A program made the position numbers and the translations under genes. Positions 1-5,383 of a stretch of 5,383 nt of DNA are shown piece by piece. Position 1 is the stretch's first letter. Each line of letters starts with the position of its first letter. Origin of the DNA: Pseudomonas sp. PGPPP3 (GTDB lineage: Bacteria; Pseudomonadota; Gammaproteobacteria; Pseudomonadales; Pseudomonadaceae); the NCBI GenBank assembly GCA_002256055.1, contig NKIE01000226.1:1-5383 (forward strand), given 5' to 3'. Under the pieces are notes generated by a model. It was not told where the DNA came from and did no database searches. It worked only from the letters and a program-made list of their open reading frames with translations.

Positions 1-714
1 GGTCACGCCATGGAGCTGATCCAGCTGGGCAAGCAGGACATCGTGTTTGCAGGCGGCGGTGAAGAAGAACATTGGAGCCAGAGCTTCCTGTTCGACGCCA
101 TGGGCGCCCTCTCCAGCAAATACAACGACACCCCACAAACCGCCTCACGTGCTTACGACGAAAGCCGTGATGGTTTCGTCATCGCCGGTGGCGGCGGCAT
201 GGTGGTGGTTGAAGAGCTGGAACACGCCCTCAAGCGTGGCGCGAAGATCTATGCCGAGATCATCGGTTACGGTGCCACCTCGGACGGCTACGACATGGTT
301 GCCCCGAGCGGCGAAGGTGCTGTGCGCTGCATGCAGCAGGCGCTGTCTACCGTTAACGAGCCAATCGACTACCTGAACACCCACGGCACCTCGACTCCGG
401 TCGGCGACGTGGCGGAAAGCCGTGGCGTGCGTGAAGTGTTTGGTGACAAGGCGCCGCTGATCAGCTCGACCAAGAGCCTGTCGGGTCACTCCCTGGGCGC
501 CGCCGGCGTGCATGAAGCGATCTATTGCATGCTGATGATGGAAGGCAACTTCCTCGCAGCCTCGGCCAATATCGAAACCCTCGACCCCGAGATTGCCGAT
601 TTGCCGATCCTGCGCGAAACCAAAGAGAACTTCAGCGCCAATGTGGTGATGAGCAACAGCTTTGGCTTTGGTGGCACCAACGCCACGCTGGTGTTGAAAC
701 GCTGGCAGAACTGA
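1..714 (+). CDS. fabB: 3-oxoacyl-[acyl-carrier-protein] synthase I, C-terminal part (5' end outside window)
   Basis: FabB is a cytoplasmic homodimeric condensing enzyme of type II fatty acid synthesis. It joins malonyl-ACP to acyl-ACP and is needed for unsaturated chain elongation, usually together with FabA. The reading frame is open from base 1 and ends at TGA 712-714, leaving 237 residues. They align with E. coli FabB (406 aa) at a constant offset of about 170, so roughly 170 N-terminal residues, including the catalytic Cys163, lie outside. Visible catalytic residues are His in [11 protein letters not shown] (bases 382-384, His298 in E. coli), Lys in STKSLSGH (472-474, Lys328) and His in SGHSLGAAG (487-489, His333). 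The C-terminal [17 protein letters not shown] is the conserved thiolase-fold end. The [18 protein letters not shown] stretch fits FabB better than FabF. The ATG at 10 is internal. The upstream neighbour, often fabA, cannot be seen. Confidence 0.96.
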   Translation, partial: GHAMELIQLGKQDIVFAGGGEEEHWSQSFLFDAMGALSSKYNDTPQTASRAYDESRDGFVIAGGGGMVVVEELEHALKRGAKIYAEIIGYGATSDGYDMVAPSGEGAVRCMQQALSTVNEPIDYLNTHGTSTPVGDVAESRGVREVFGDKAPLISSTKSLSGHSLGAAGVHEAIYCMLMMEGNFLAASANIETLDPEIADLPILRETKENFSANVVMSNSFGFGGTNATLVLKRWQN

Positions 715-729
715 TACGCCCCGCAACAC

Positions 730-758
730 GCCTCTTGCAGCTCGCCTGACCAAGAGGC
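730..758. terminator. Small hairpin just after fabB, possible part of its 3' end
   Basis: GCCTCTTG at 730-737 pairs perfectly with CAAGAGGC at 751-758, an 8-bp stem with a 13-base loop, starting 16 bases after the fabB stop. No T-run follows, so it is not a standard intrinsic terminator. It may stabilise the fabB mRNA 3' end together with the stronger hairpin at 772-807. The pairing is seen directly; the role is inferred. Confidence 0.35.
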
Positions 759-771
759 TCAACGGGCAACA

Positions 772-807
772 GCGGGGTAATGGCTGACAACTCAGCCATT
801 ACCCCGC
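772..807. terminator. Perfect 16-bp hairpin downstream of fabB, probable transcript end
   Basis: GCGGGGTAATGGCTGA at 772-787 is the exact reverse complement of 792-807, with a 4-base CAAC loop. This very stable stem lies 57 bases after the fabB stop and 148 bases before tusD. No T-tract follows on either strand, so Rho-independent termination in the strict sense is not shown. It could act as a terminator with a weak tail, as an mRNA 3'-end protector with Rho, or as a protein-binding inverted repeat. It probably separates the fabB transcript from the tus operon. Confidence 0.55.
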
Positions 808-955
808 CACCCGGCCCGGCATTATCCCCTCCAATAGCCCAGCGGACTGTCTACAGCCCCAACCAGCGGCACACCCCCGACTCCGTTTTTTATTCCCGCA
901 AGCTCAAGCGCAGGCTTTATCATTCGCTCCACGCGTCCTGCCAAGTTGATTTTGC

Positions 956-1348
956 ATGAAATTCGCCATCGCCCTGTTCGCTCCGCCCCACGCGCCGTCC
1001 TCACGTCGCGCCCTGCGCTTTGCTCAGGCCGTACTGGCCGGTGGCCATGAGATCAGCCGCCTGTTTTTCTATCAGGAAGGCGTGCACAGCGCCTCGCAGA
1101 CAGTGGTCACACCGCAGGATGAACTGGACCTGAGCCGCGAATGGAGCGACTTCGTTCGTGAACAGCAACTCGATGGCGTGGTGTGCATTGCTGCCGCCCT
1201 GCGCCGTGGCGTGCTCAATCAAGAGGAAGCCGACCGCTACAGCCGCAGCGCCGCCAACCTGGGACAAGACTGGGAGCTTTCTGGCCTGGGCCAACTGCAC
1301 GAAGCGGCACAGTTGAGTAACCGTTTGATCTGCTTCGGAGGCCATTGA
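956..1348 (+). CDS. tusD: Sulfurtransferase complex subunit TusD
   Basis: TusD is the catalytic subunit of the TusBCD (DsrEFH-type) cytoplasmic complex. It accepts persulfide sulfur from TusA and passes it to TusE for 2-thiouridine synthesis at the tRNA wobble position. The product has 130 residues (E. coli 128). The expected active-site cysteine is Cys77 in the conserved VVCIAAALRRGV segment, matching E. coli Cys78. The N-terminal beta strand MKFAIALFAPP and the C-terminal GLGQLHEAAQLSNRLICFG are typical of the DsrE fold. ATG 956 is the only sensible start, but no clear Shine-Dalgarno precedes it. It is first in an operon: TGA 1346-1348 is separated from the tusC ATG by one base. I saw no convincing promoter in the 148 bases upstream; TATCAT at 918-923 is a -10-like hexamer without a good -35 partner. 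Confidence 0.95.
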   Translation: MKFAIALFAPPHAPSSRRALRFAQAVLAGGHEISRLFFYQEGVHSASQTVVTPQDELDLSREWSDFVREQQLDGVVCIAAALRRGVLNQEEADRYSRSAANLGQDWELSGLGQLHEAAQLSNRLICFGGH

Positions 1349-1349
1349 G

Positions 1350-1709
1350 ATGGCTAAATCCATGCTGCTGATCAGTCGTCAGGCACCCTGGAGCGGCCCC
1401 GGTGCCCGCGAGGCGCTGGATATCGCCCTGGCCGGCGGCGCTTTTGACCTGCCACTGGCCTTGCTGTTTCTCGATGATGGCGTACTGCAACTGTGCCCAA
1501 CGCAAGAACCGGCCCGACTGCAACAGAAAGACCTGACCGCCAATCTGCAGGCCTTGCCGCTGTTTGGCGTTGAGGCTCTGTATGCCAGCAGCCGCAGCCT
1601 GCAGGAGCGCGGCGTGGACCCACTGACCCTGAATCTAGCGGTAGAACCTCTGGACGATCAGGCTATCTCAGCCCTGATTGGCCGTTACGACCTGGTGATG
1701 ACGCTCTGA
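1350..1709 (+). CDS. tusC: Sulfurtransferase complex subunit TusC
   Basis: TusC is the DsrF-type structural subunit of the TusBCD heterohexamer that relays sulfur to TusE. The product has 119 residues, the same as E. coli TusC. Family features are the N-terminal strand SMLLISRQAPW followed by the GPGAREALDIALAGGAFD helix, the LALLFLDDGVLQL core at about residues 36-48, the ALPLFGVE segment near 68-75, and an ASRSLQERG stretch near 79-88 before the C-terminal RYDLVMTL. A good Shine-Dalgarno, CGGAGG at 1336-1341, lies 8 bases before ATG 1350 and supports this start. Its stop TGA (1707-1709) shares its A with the tusB ATG, so the two are translationally coupled. Its single cysteine (Cys49) is not a known catalytic residue of the family. 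Confidence 0.94.
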   Translation: MAKSMLLISRQAPWSGPGAREALDIALAGGAFDLPLALLFLDDGVLQLCPTQEPARLQQKDLTANLQALPLFGVEALYASSRSLQERGVDPLTLNLAVEPLDDQAISALIGRYDLVMTL

Positions 1710-2011
1710 TGACCACTTTGCACTTACTCGCCCACTCGCCCTTCACCGACAGTCGCCTGAGCAGTTGCCTGCGCCTGCTCGGCCACCACGACGGCCTGCT
1801 GCTCAGCGGCGATGCGGTGTATGCGCTGCAACCCGGCACCGCGCAGCGCCAAGCGCTGGAACTGATGCCGGAAAGTATCGCCCTGTTCGCCCTCGACGAA
1901 GACCTGCAGGCGCGCGCGCTCAGTGAGCTGCCCAGTCGGGTCAAACGCCTGGATTATCCGGCGTTTGTCGAACTAACCCTGAGCTACGCCAAGGTCAACA
2001 GCTGGCTATGA
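1709..2011 (+). CDS. tusB: Sulfurtransferase complex subunit TusB
   Basis: TusB is the third, DsrH-type, subunit of the TusBCD sulfur-relay complex. The product has 100 residues (E. coli 95). It shows the family start LHLLAHSPF, the GDAVYAL segment at residues 34-40, IALFALDEDLQARAL at 57-71 and the closing DYPAFVELTLSYAKVNSWL with its near-terminal Trp99. Cys20 (codon 1766-1768), in SPFTDSRLSSCLRLL, sits where sulfur-oxidiser DsrH proteins carry a cysteine and E. coli TusB has leucine (alignment from memory). ATG 1709 overlaps the tusC stop by one base, and TGA 2009-2011 overlaps the tusE ATG in an ATGA. Only a weak GGTGA (1694-1698) precedes it, so translation probably depends on coupling. 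The family is short and divergent, but context makes the call firm. Confidence 0.93.
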   Translation: MTTLHLLAHSPFTDSRLSSCLRLLGHHDGLLLSGDAVYALQPGTAQRQALELMPESIALFALDEDLQARALSELPSRVKRLDYPAFVELTLSYAKVNSWL

Positions 2012-2343
2012 GTGCGCTGCAAGTAAACGGACAGAACATTGCCTTGGATAAAGAGGGCTTTCTGCTCGACCTCAACGACTGGTCACCCGCTGCCGCCGAA
2101 GCCCTGGCTGAACGCGAAGACCTGCACCTGAGTTCCGAGCACTGGGAGGTGCTGCAACTGCTGCGTACTTTTTACACCGAGTATCAGCTGTCACCCGCGA
2201 CCCGCCCGCTGATCAAGTACGTCGCCCTGCACCTGGGCGCCGACAAGGGCAACAGCCTGCACCTTAATCGCCTGTTCAAGGGCACTCCCGCCAAGCTGGC
2301 GGCCAAGCTGGCTGGCCTGCCAAAACCGACGAATTGCCTATGA
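2008..2343 (+). CDS. tusE: Sulfur carrier TusE (DsrC/TusE family)
   Basis: TusE takes sulfur from TusBCD and delivers it as a persulfide to MnmA, the tRNA 2-thiouridylase. The product has 111 residues (E. coli 109). Family landmarks are the N-terminal VNGQNIALDKEGFLLDLNDWS, the EHWEVLQLLRTFYTEY helix at residues 44-59, SPATRPLIKYV at 62-72, and the C-terminal arm AGLPKPTNCL with penultimate Cys110, equivalent to E. coli Cys108. This is the only cysteine. The second cysteine of true DsrC, about ten residues upstream in the arm, is absent, pointing to tRNA thiolation and not dissimilatory sulfite reduction or sulfur oxidation. ATG 2008 overlaps the tusB stop by four bases, and TGA 2341-2343 overlaps the next ATG likewise. 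In E. coli tusE lies apart from tusBCD; here all four are contiguous. Confidence 0.95.
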   Translation: MSALQVNGQNIALDKEGFLLDLNDWSPAAAEALAEREDLHLSSEHWEVLQLLRTFYTEYQLSPATRPLIKYVALHLGADKGNSLHLNRLFKGTPAKLAAKLAGLPKPTNCL

Positions 2344-3317
2344 ACCTGATCACTCCCGCTGAACACCCCTTTGCCCACTTCGTGCGCATCCTTGGTAAAG
2401 GCAAACGCGGCGCCCGCGATCTGACCCGCGAGGAGGCATACGAGGCCATGGGCCTGCTGCTCGACGACAAGGTCGAAGACACCCAGCTCGGCGCCTTCTT
2501 GATGCTGCTGCGGCACAAGGAAGAAAGCGCTGAAGAAATGGCCGGCTTCGCCGAAGCCGTGCGCGAACGCTTACAGGTGCCGCGCATCGCCGTTGACCTC
2601 GACTGGCCCAGCTACGCCGGCAAGAAGCGTCACCTGCCCTGGTACCTGCTAGCAGTCAAAGCCCTGGCCGCCAGTGGCGTGCGCATTCTCCTGCACGGCG
2701 GTGGCGCCCACACCGCCGGACGCATGTACAGCGAACAGCTGATTGCCCTGCTGGACATTCCCCTGTGCCGTGACTGGGAGAGTGTGGCCCAGGCGCTGGA
2801 TCAACAGCACCTGGCGTTTATCCCACTGGGCGATTGGGCGCCACAGCTGCAGCGAATGATCGACCTGCGCAACATCCTTGGCCTGCGCTCGCCGATCCAC
2901 TCACTAACGCGCATTCTCAACCCCCTACAAGCCCGCTGTGGCCTGCAGAGTATTTTCCATCCCGGCTATCAGGTGACCCACCGCGCTGCCAGCCAGCTGC
3001 TGGCGGACAATTCCATCGTGATCAAGGGCGAAGGCGGTGAGATCGAGATCAATCCCGATGCCGTCAGCCACCTGTATGGCACCTGCGGCGGCGTTGATTG
3101 GGACGAAGAATGGCCGGCGCTGTCAGCGCTGCGGCATGTCAAACCCGAGCAATTAGACCCGGAGCATTTGCTCGCGGTTTGGCTGGGCCAAGCCGAGGAC
3201 GCCTATGGCCACCTGGCCGTGATTGCCACCATGGCCCTAGCCCTGCGCGGGCTGGGTGAAACCCGCGAAGCGGCCTTCGCCCACGCCGAACAGCTCTGGC
3301 AACAGCGCCTGGGCTAA
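2340..3317 (+). CDS. TrpD2/YbiB-like protein of the glycosyltransferase family 3 (anthranilate phosphoribosyltransferase-like) fold
   Basis: The product has 325 residues, close to E. coli YbiB/TrpD2 (320). Residues about 8-75 form the helical N-terminal domain of this fold (ILGKGKRGARDLTREEAYEA, then DTQLGAFLMLLRHKEESAEEMAGF). The remainder matches the alpha/beta domain, with PSYAGKKRHLPW at 90-101, ILLHGGGAHTAGR near 116-128 and LRNILGLRSPIHSLTRILNP at 176-195. The GTGGD loop that binds PRPP in true TrpD is missing; its place is taken by the basic PSYAGKKRH. Anthranilate phosphoribosyltransferase activity is therefore unlikely. E. coli YbiB is known as a nucleic-acid-binding homodimer. ATG 2340 forms an ATGA overlap with the tusE stop; an in-frame TTG at 2334 is a poorer choice. 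No Shine-Dalgarno is seen, so it should be coupled to tusE. Databases often label it glycosyl transferase family protein. Its exact function is unknown. Confidence 0.88.
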   Translation: MNLITPAEHPFAHFVRILGKGKRGARDLTREEAYEAMGLLLDDKVEDTQLGAFLMLLRHKEESAEEMAGFAEAVRERLQVPRIAVDLDWPSYAGKKRHLPWYLLAVKALAASGVRILLHGGGAHTAGRMYSEQLIALLDIPLCRDWESVAQALDQQHLAFIPLGDWAPQLQRMIDLRNILGLRSPIHSLTRILNPLQARCGLQSIFHPGYQVTHRAASQLLADNSIVIKGEGGEIEINPDAVSHLYGTCGGVDWDEEWPALSALRHVKPEQLDPEHLLAVWLGQAEDAYGHLAVIATMALALRGLGETREAAFAHAEQLWQQRLG

Positions 3318-3323
3318 CGCTCG

Positions 3324-3348
3324 TCAGTCCTGGCAGTGCCAGGACTGA
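3324..3348. terminator. Bidirectional terminator between two convergent genes
   Basis: TCAGTCCTGGC at 3324-3334 is the exact reverse complement of 3338-3348, giving an 11-bp stem with a 3-base AGT loop. It lies 6 bases after the stop of the trpD2-like gene and 8 bases beyond the cysG stop on the other strand. A short TTT (3349-3351) follows on the plus strand. The T-run is weak, but placement between tail-to-tail genes makes a shared terminator the natural reading. Confidence 0.8.
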
Positions 3349-3356
3349 TTTGGCGA

Positions 3357-4742
3357 CTACTCGCGGCTTTGGGCGCCTTCGAACCAGGCGAGTTTTTCCC
3401 GCAGGGTCACCACCTCACCGACGATCACCAAGGTCGGCGCGTGCACCTGCTGCTGCGCCAATAACGCTGGCAGGGTGGCCAACGTGCCAGTGTAAACCCG
3501 CTGCTGCTGGGTGGTGCCCTGCTCGATCAGCGCCACCGGGGTTTCTGCTGAGCGACCGTGGGCGATCAACTGAATGCATATCTGCGGCAAACCCATGTAG
3601 AACACCAGCGTCTGCCCCGGCGCAACCAGATCACGCCACGGCAGGTCACAGCTGCCATCCTTCAAATGGCCGGTCACAAACCGCACCGATTGGGCGTAAT
3701 CGCGATGGGTCAGAGGAATCCCAGCATAAGCGGCGCAACCACTGGCAGCGGTAATGCCCGGCACCACCTGAAAGGGAATACCCTCGGCTGCCAGCTCTTC
3801 GATTTCCTCGCCGCCACGGCCGAAGATAAACGGATCGCCGCCCTTCAGGCGCAGTACCCGCTTACCCTCTTTCGCCAGCGTCACCAGGCGCTGATTGATC
3901 TGCTCTTGAGGCAGCGCATGATCGGCGCGGCGCTTGCCGACATAGATACGCTCGGCATCGCGGCGGCACAGCTCGACGATGGCCGGCGCCACCAGACGGT
4001 CGTAGAGCACTACATCGGCCTGCTGCATCAGGCGCAAGGCGCGAAAGGTCAGCAGATCAGGATCACCAGGCCCGGCACCGACCAGATAAACCTCGCCCAA
4101 CTGTCGCGGTGCGGCACCGGCGATTTTCTCTTCCAGCAGGCGTTCACCTTCGTGCAACTTGCCGGCAAATACACTCTCGGCGATCTGCCCCTGAAACACG
4201 TCCTCCCAGAACACCCGGCGCTGCTGCACATTGGGAAACAATGCTTTGACTCGCGCGCGGAAGCGCTTGGATAGCCCCGCCAGTTGGCCGTAGGTAGCCG
4301 GAATCCAGGTCTCAATCTTGGCCCGAATCAAGCGCGCCAGCACCGGTGCATCACCGCCACTGGTGATGGCGACGATCAACGGCGAGCGATCGACAATGGC
4401 GGGGAAAATCACGCTGCACAGCTTGGGCGCATCCACCACATTAACCGGCACCCCCAGCGCCTGGGCCTGCACCGATATTTGCGCATTCAGCGGTTCATCA
4501 TCGGTGGCGGCAATAACCAGACAGATGTCTTGCAGATCGTCGACCTGATAGCCGCGCAACTGCACAGAACCCTGACTGTGCAGGGCCAGCTCATTCAGTT
4601 GCGGGTCAACCTCGTGAGCAACCACTTTCAACGCCGCCCCGGCATCGGCCAACAAGCGGCCCTTGCGCAGCGCCACCTCGCCACCACCGACCAGCAACAC
4701 GTTGCGGCCCTTGAGGTTGTGAAACAGAGGAAGGAAATCCAT
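3357..4742 (-). CDS. cysG: Siroheme synthase CysG (uroporphyrinogen-III C-methyltransferase / precorrin-2 dehydrogenase / sirohydrochlorin ferrochelatase)
   Basis: CysG converts uroporphyrinogen III to siroheme in three steps: SAM-dependent C-2/C-7 methylation, NAD-dependent oxidation, and iron insertion. Siroheme serves sulfite and nitrite reductases. The product has 461 residues (E. coli 457). Residues 1 to about 210 are the dehydrogenase/chelatase half, with dinucleotide-binding [14 protein letters not shown] (15-28), catalytic Asp104 in NVVDAPKLC, and Ser128 in AITSGG, the position phosphorylated in Salmonella CysG. Residues about 215-455 are the methyltransferase half, with [15 protein letters not shown] (218-232), Asp248 in VVLYDRLV, Lys270, [16 protein letters not shown] (298-313), [27 protein letters not shown] split across 327-353, and VFYMGLPQ (380-387). 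ATG at 4742-4740 gives the usual family N-terminus [20 protein letters not shown]. An in-frame ATG at 4856 adds 38 unconserved residues and would read through a terminator. A weak GAG lies about 8 bases before the start. The stop is TAG. Confidence 0.97.
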   Translation of the reverse strand: MDFLPLFHNLKGRNVLLVGGGEVALRKGRLLADAGAALKVVAHEVDPQLNELALHSQGSVQLRGYQVDDLQDICLVIAATDDEPLNAQISVQAQALGVPVNVVDAPKLCSVIFPAIVDRSPLIVAITSGGDAPVLARLIRAKIETWIPATYGQLAGLSKRFRARVKALFPNVQQRRVFWEDVFQGQIAESVFAGKLHEGERLLEEKIAGAAPRQLGEVYLVGAGPGDPDLLTFRALRLMQQADVVLYDRLVAPAIVELCRRDAERIYVGKRRADHALPQEQINQRLVTLAKEGKRVLRLKGGDPFIFGRGGEEIEELAAEGIPFQVVPGITAASGCAAYAGIPLTHRDYAQSVRFVTGHLKDGSCDLPWRDLVAPGQTLVFYMGLPQICIQLIAHGRSAETPVALIEQGTTQQQRVYTGTLATLPALLAQQQVHAPTLVIVGEVVTLREKLAWFEGAQSRE

Positions 4743-4761
4743 GGGCCAGTCTCGTGATCGG

Positions 4762-4793
4762 TTAAAACAAAACGGGGCGGCTCTGGCCACCCC
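4762..4793 (-). terminator. Rho-independent terminator between serS and cysG
   Basis: On the minus strand the RNA reads GGGGUGGC, loop CAGA, GCCGCCCC (plus coordinates 4793-4786 and 4781-4774). This is an 8-bp stem with one G-U pair, followed at once by GUUUUGUUUU (4773-4764). It is a textbook intrinsic terminator for leftward transcription. It ends about 20 bases before the cysG ATG. It may end serS transcripts, or act as a leader terminator controlling cysG. Confidence 0.85.
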
Positions 4794-4813
4794 ATATTCT
4801 GCAGCTTTAAACC

Positions 4814-4954
4814 AGAACCTGTTCAGGATCTCGCGAGCTAGAGTCAGGCAAGGCAAAAATGGCCGAGGGAGCGGAGTTTACGAGTTGTAAATGAGCATCC
4901 CGAGGCCGTTTTTAACGCAGGCTGGCCGACGCGCAGCAGATCATGGGCTGGTTC

Positions 4955-4955
<1 letters not shown>
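4814..4955. repeat. Imperfect ~142-bp palindromic element (MITE-like or dispersed intergenic repeat)
   Basis: The ends form an 18-base inverted repeat: AGAACCTGTTCAGGATCT at 4814-4831 against the reverse complement of 4938-4955, with 14 of 18 positions identical. Inside is a second nested palindrome, 4855-4864 with 4904-4913 and 4867-4870 with 4898-4901. At the centre TTTAC (4877-4881) pairs with GTAAA (4887-4891) around GAGTT. A self-complementary CTCGCGAG sits at 4830-4837. One end overlaps the first base of the serS stop complement. No protein is encoded. The architecture resembles a small non-autonomous transposable element, and the text resembles intergenic repeats I recall from Pseudomonas genomes, which is unverified. 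No target-site duplication was found. Confidence 0.5.
4855..4913 (-). terminator. Hairpin with T-run downstream of serS, candidate first terminator
   Basis: Leftward transcription past the serS stop yields GGCC, a 2x2 internal loop, GGGA, an inner UUUAC/GUAAA stem, then the matching arms GGCC and a UUUUU tail (plus 4859-4855). The stem is interrupted by mismatches, so it is weaker than the terminator at 4762-4793. Because AAAAA also lies at its 5' side, it could function in either direction. It forms the core of the larger palindromic element. Confidence 0.45.

Positions 4956-5383
<428 letters not shown>

Noticed and set aside
145..762. Open frame of 205 codons on the minus strand opposite fabB
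   Set aside because: It lies almost wholly antisense to the conserved fabB frame, resembles no known family, and is a typical third-position GC shadow.
885..955. A promoter for tusD using TATCAT at 918-923 or the T-run at 886-891
   Set aside because: No -35-like hexamer occurs at a suitable distance from TATCAT, and the T-run has no convincing stem before it, so neither a promoter nor a terminator can be supported.
822..1004. Minus-strand open frame of 60 codons in the fabB-tusD spacer
   Set aside because: It overlaps the start of tusD, has no ribosome binding site that stands out, and shows no recognisable motif.
2334..2339. TTG start for the trpD2-like gene two codons earlier
   Set aside because: ATG 2340 forms a standard ATGA overlap with tusE, like the tusB-tusE junction, and no Shine-Dalgarno favours the TTG.
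956..2343. A dissimilatory dsrEFH-dsrC sulfur-oxidation cluster
   Set aside because: TusE lacks the second DsrC cysteine, subunit lengths fit Tus proteins, and no dsrAB or other sulfur-oxidation genes are in view.
2340..3317. Annotation as trpD, anthranilate phosphoribosyltransferase
   Set aside because: The GTGGD PRPP-binding loop is absent and the neighbours are not tryptophan genes; the fold is shared but the activity is unlikely.
3558..4274. Open frame of 238 codons on the plus strand opposite cysG, and a second at 4284-4757
   Set aside because: Both are antisense to a full-length cysG with all catalytic motifs intact. Their composition is rich in Gln, Arg and His, as expected of a shadow frame.
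4743..4856. Upstream ATG giving cysG 38 extra N-terminal residues
   Set aside because: The extension is not conserved, crosses the strong terminator hairpin, and the internal ATG at 4742 gives the exact family N-terminus with catalytic residue numbering matching E. coli and Salmonella CysG.

Overview
The window looks like ordinary chromosomal core sequence from a gamma-proteobacterium, most likely Pseudomonas in the broad sense. The evidence is the contiguous tusDCBE set, a TrpD2/YbiB-type gene coupled to it, a fused cysG next to serS, strong GC bias at third codon positions, and the close match of every protein to known gamma-proteobacterial families. The species cannot be named from this sequence.

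Layout, left to right. (1) Positions 1-714, plus strand: the C-terminal 237 codons of fabB (beta-ketoacyl-ACP synthase I), cut by the left edge. (2) Positions 715-955: a 241-base spacer with two hairpins, one a perfect 16-bp stem, and no gene. (3) Positions 956-3317, plus strand: a very tightly packed operon tusD-tusC-tusB-tusE-ybiB (trpD2-like), with junctions of +1, -1, -4 and -4 bases. (4) Positions 3318-3356: a short convergent spacer holding a perfect 11-bp hairpin that probably ends transcription from both sides. (5) Positions 3357-4742, minus strand: cysG, the trifunctional siroheme synthase. (6) Positions 4743-4954: a spacer with a textbook minus-strand terminator about 20 bases before the cysG start, plus a roughly 140-base imperfect palindrome resembling a small non-coding mobile or dispersed repeat. 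(7) Positions 4955-5383, minus strand: the C-terminal 142 codons of serS (seryl-tRNA synthetase), cut by the right edge.

How the genes work together. TusD, TusC and TusB form the hexameric sulfur carrier that takes persulfide sulfur from TusA and hands it to TusE. TusE then delivers it to MnmA for 2-thiolation of the wobble uridine in tRNA-Lys, tRNA-Glu and tRNA-Gln. The fifth gene encodes a TrpD-fold protein without the PRPP-binding signature, so it is unlikely to be an anthranilate phosphoribosyltransferase; its coupling to tusE suggests a nucleic-acid or tRNA-linked role. CysG makes siroheme, the cofactor of sulfite and nitrite reductases, so two sulfur-related units face each other. SerS and FabB are housekeeping enzymes.

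I found no CRISPR array, RNA gene, insertion sequence or clearly new system. The points most worth a second look are the palindromic repeat abutting the serS stop codon, the terminator just before cysG, a DsrH-like cysteine in TusB, and the trpD2-like gene in the tRNA-thiolation operon.
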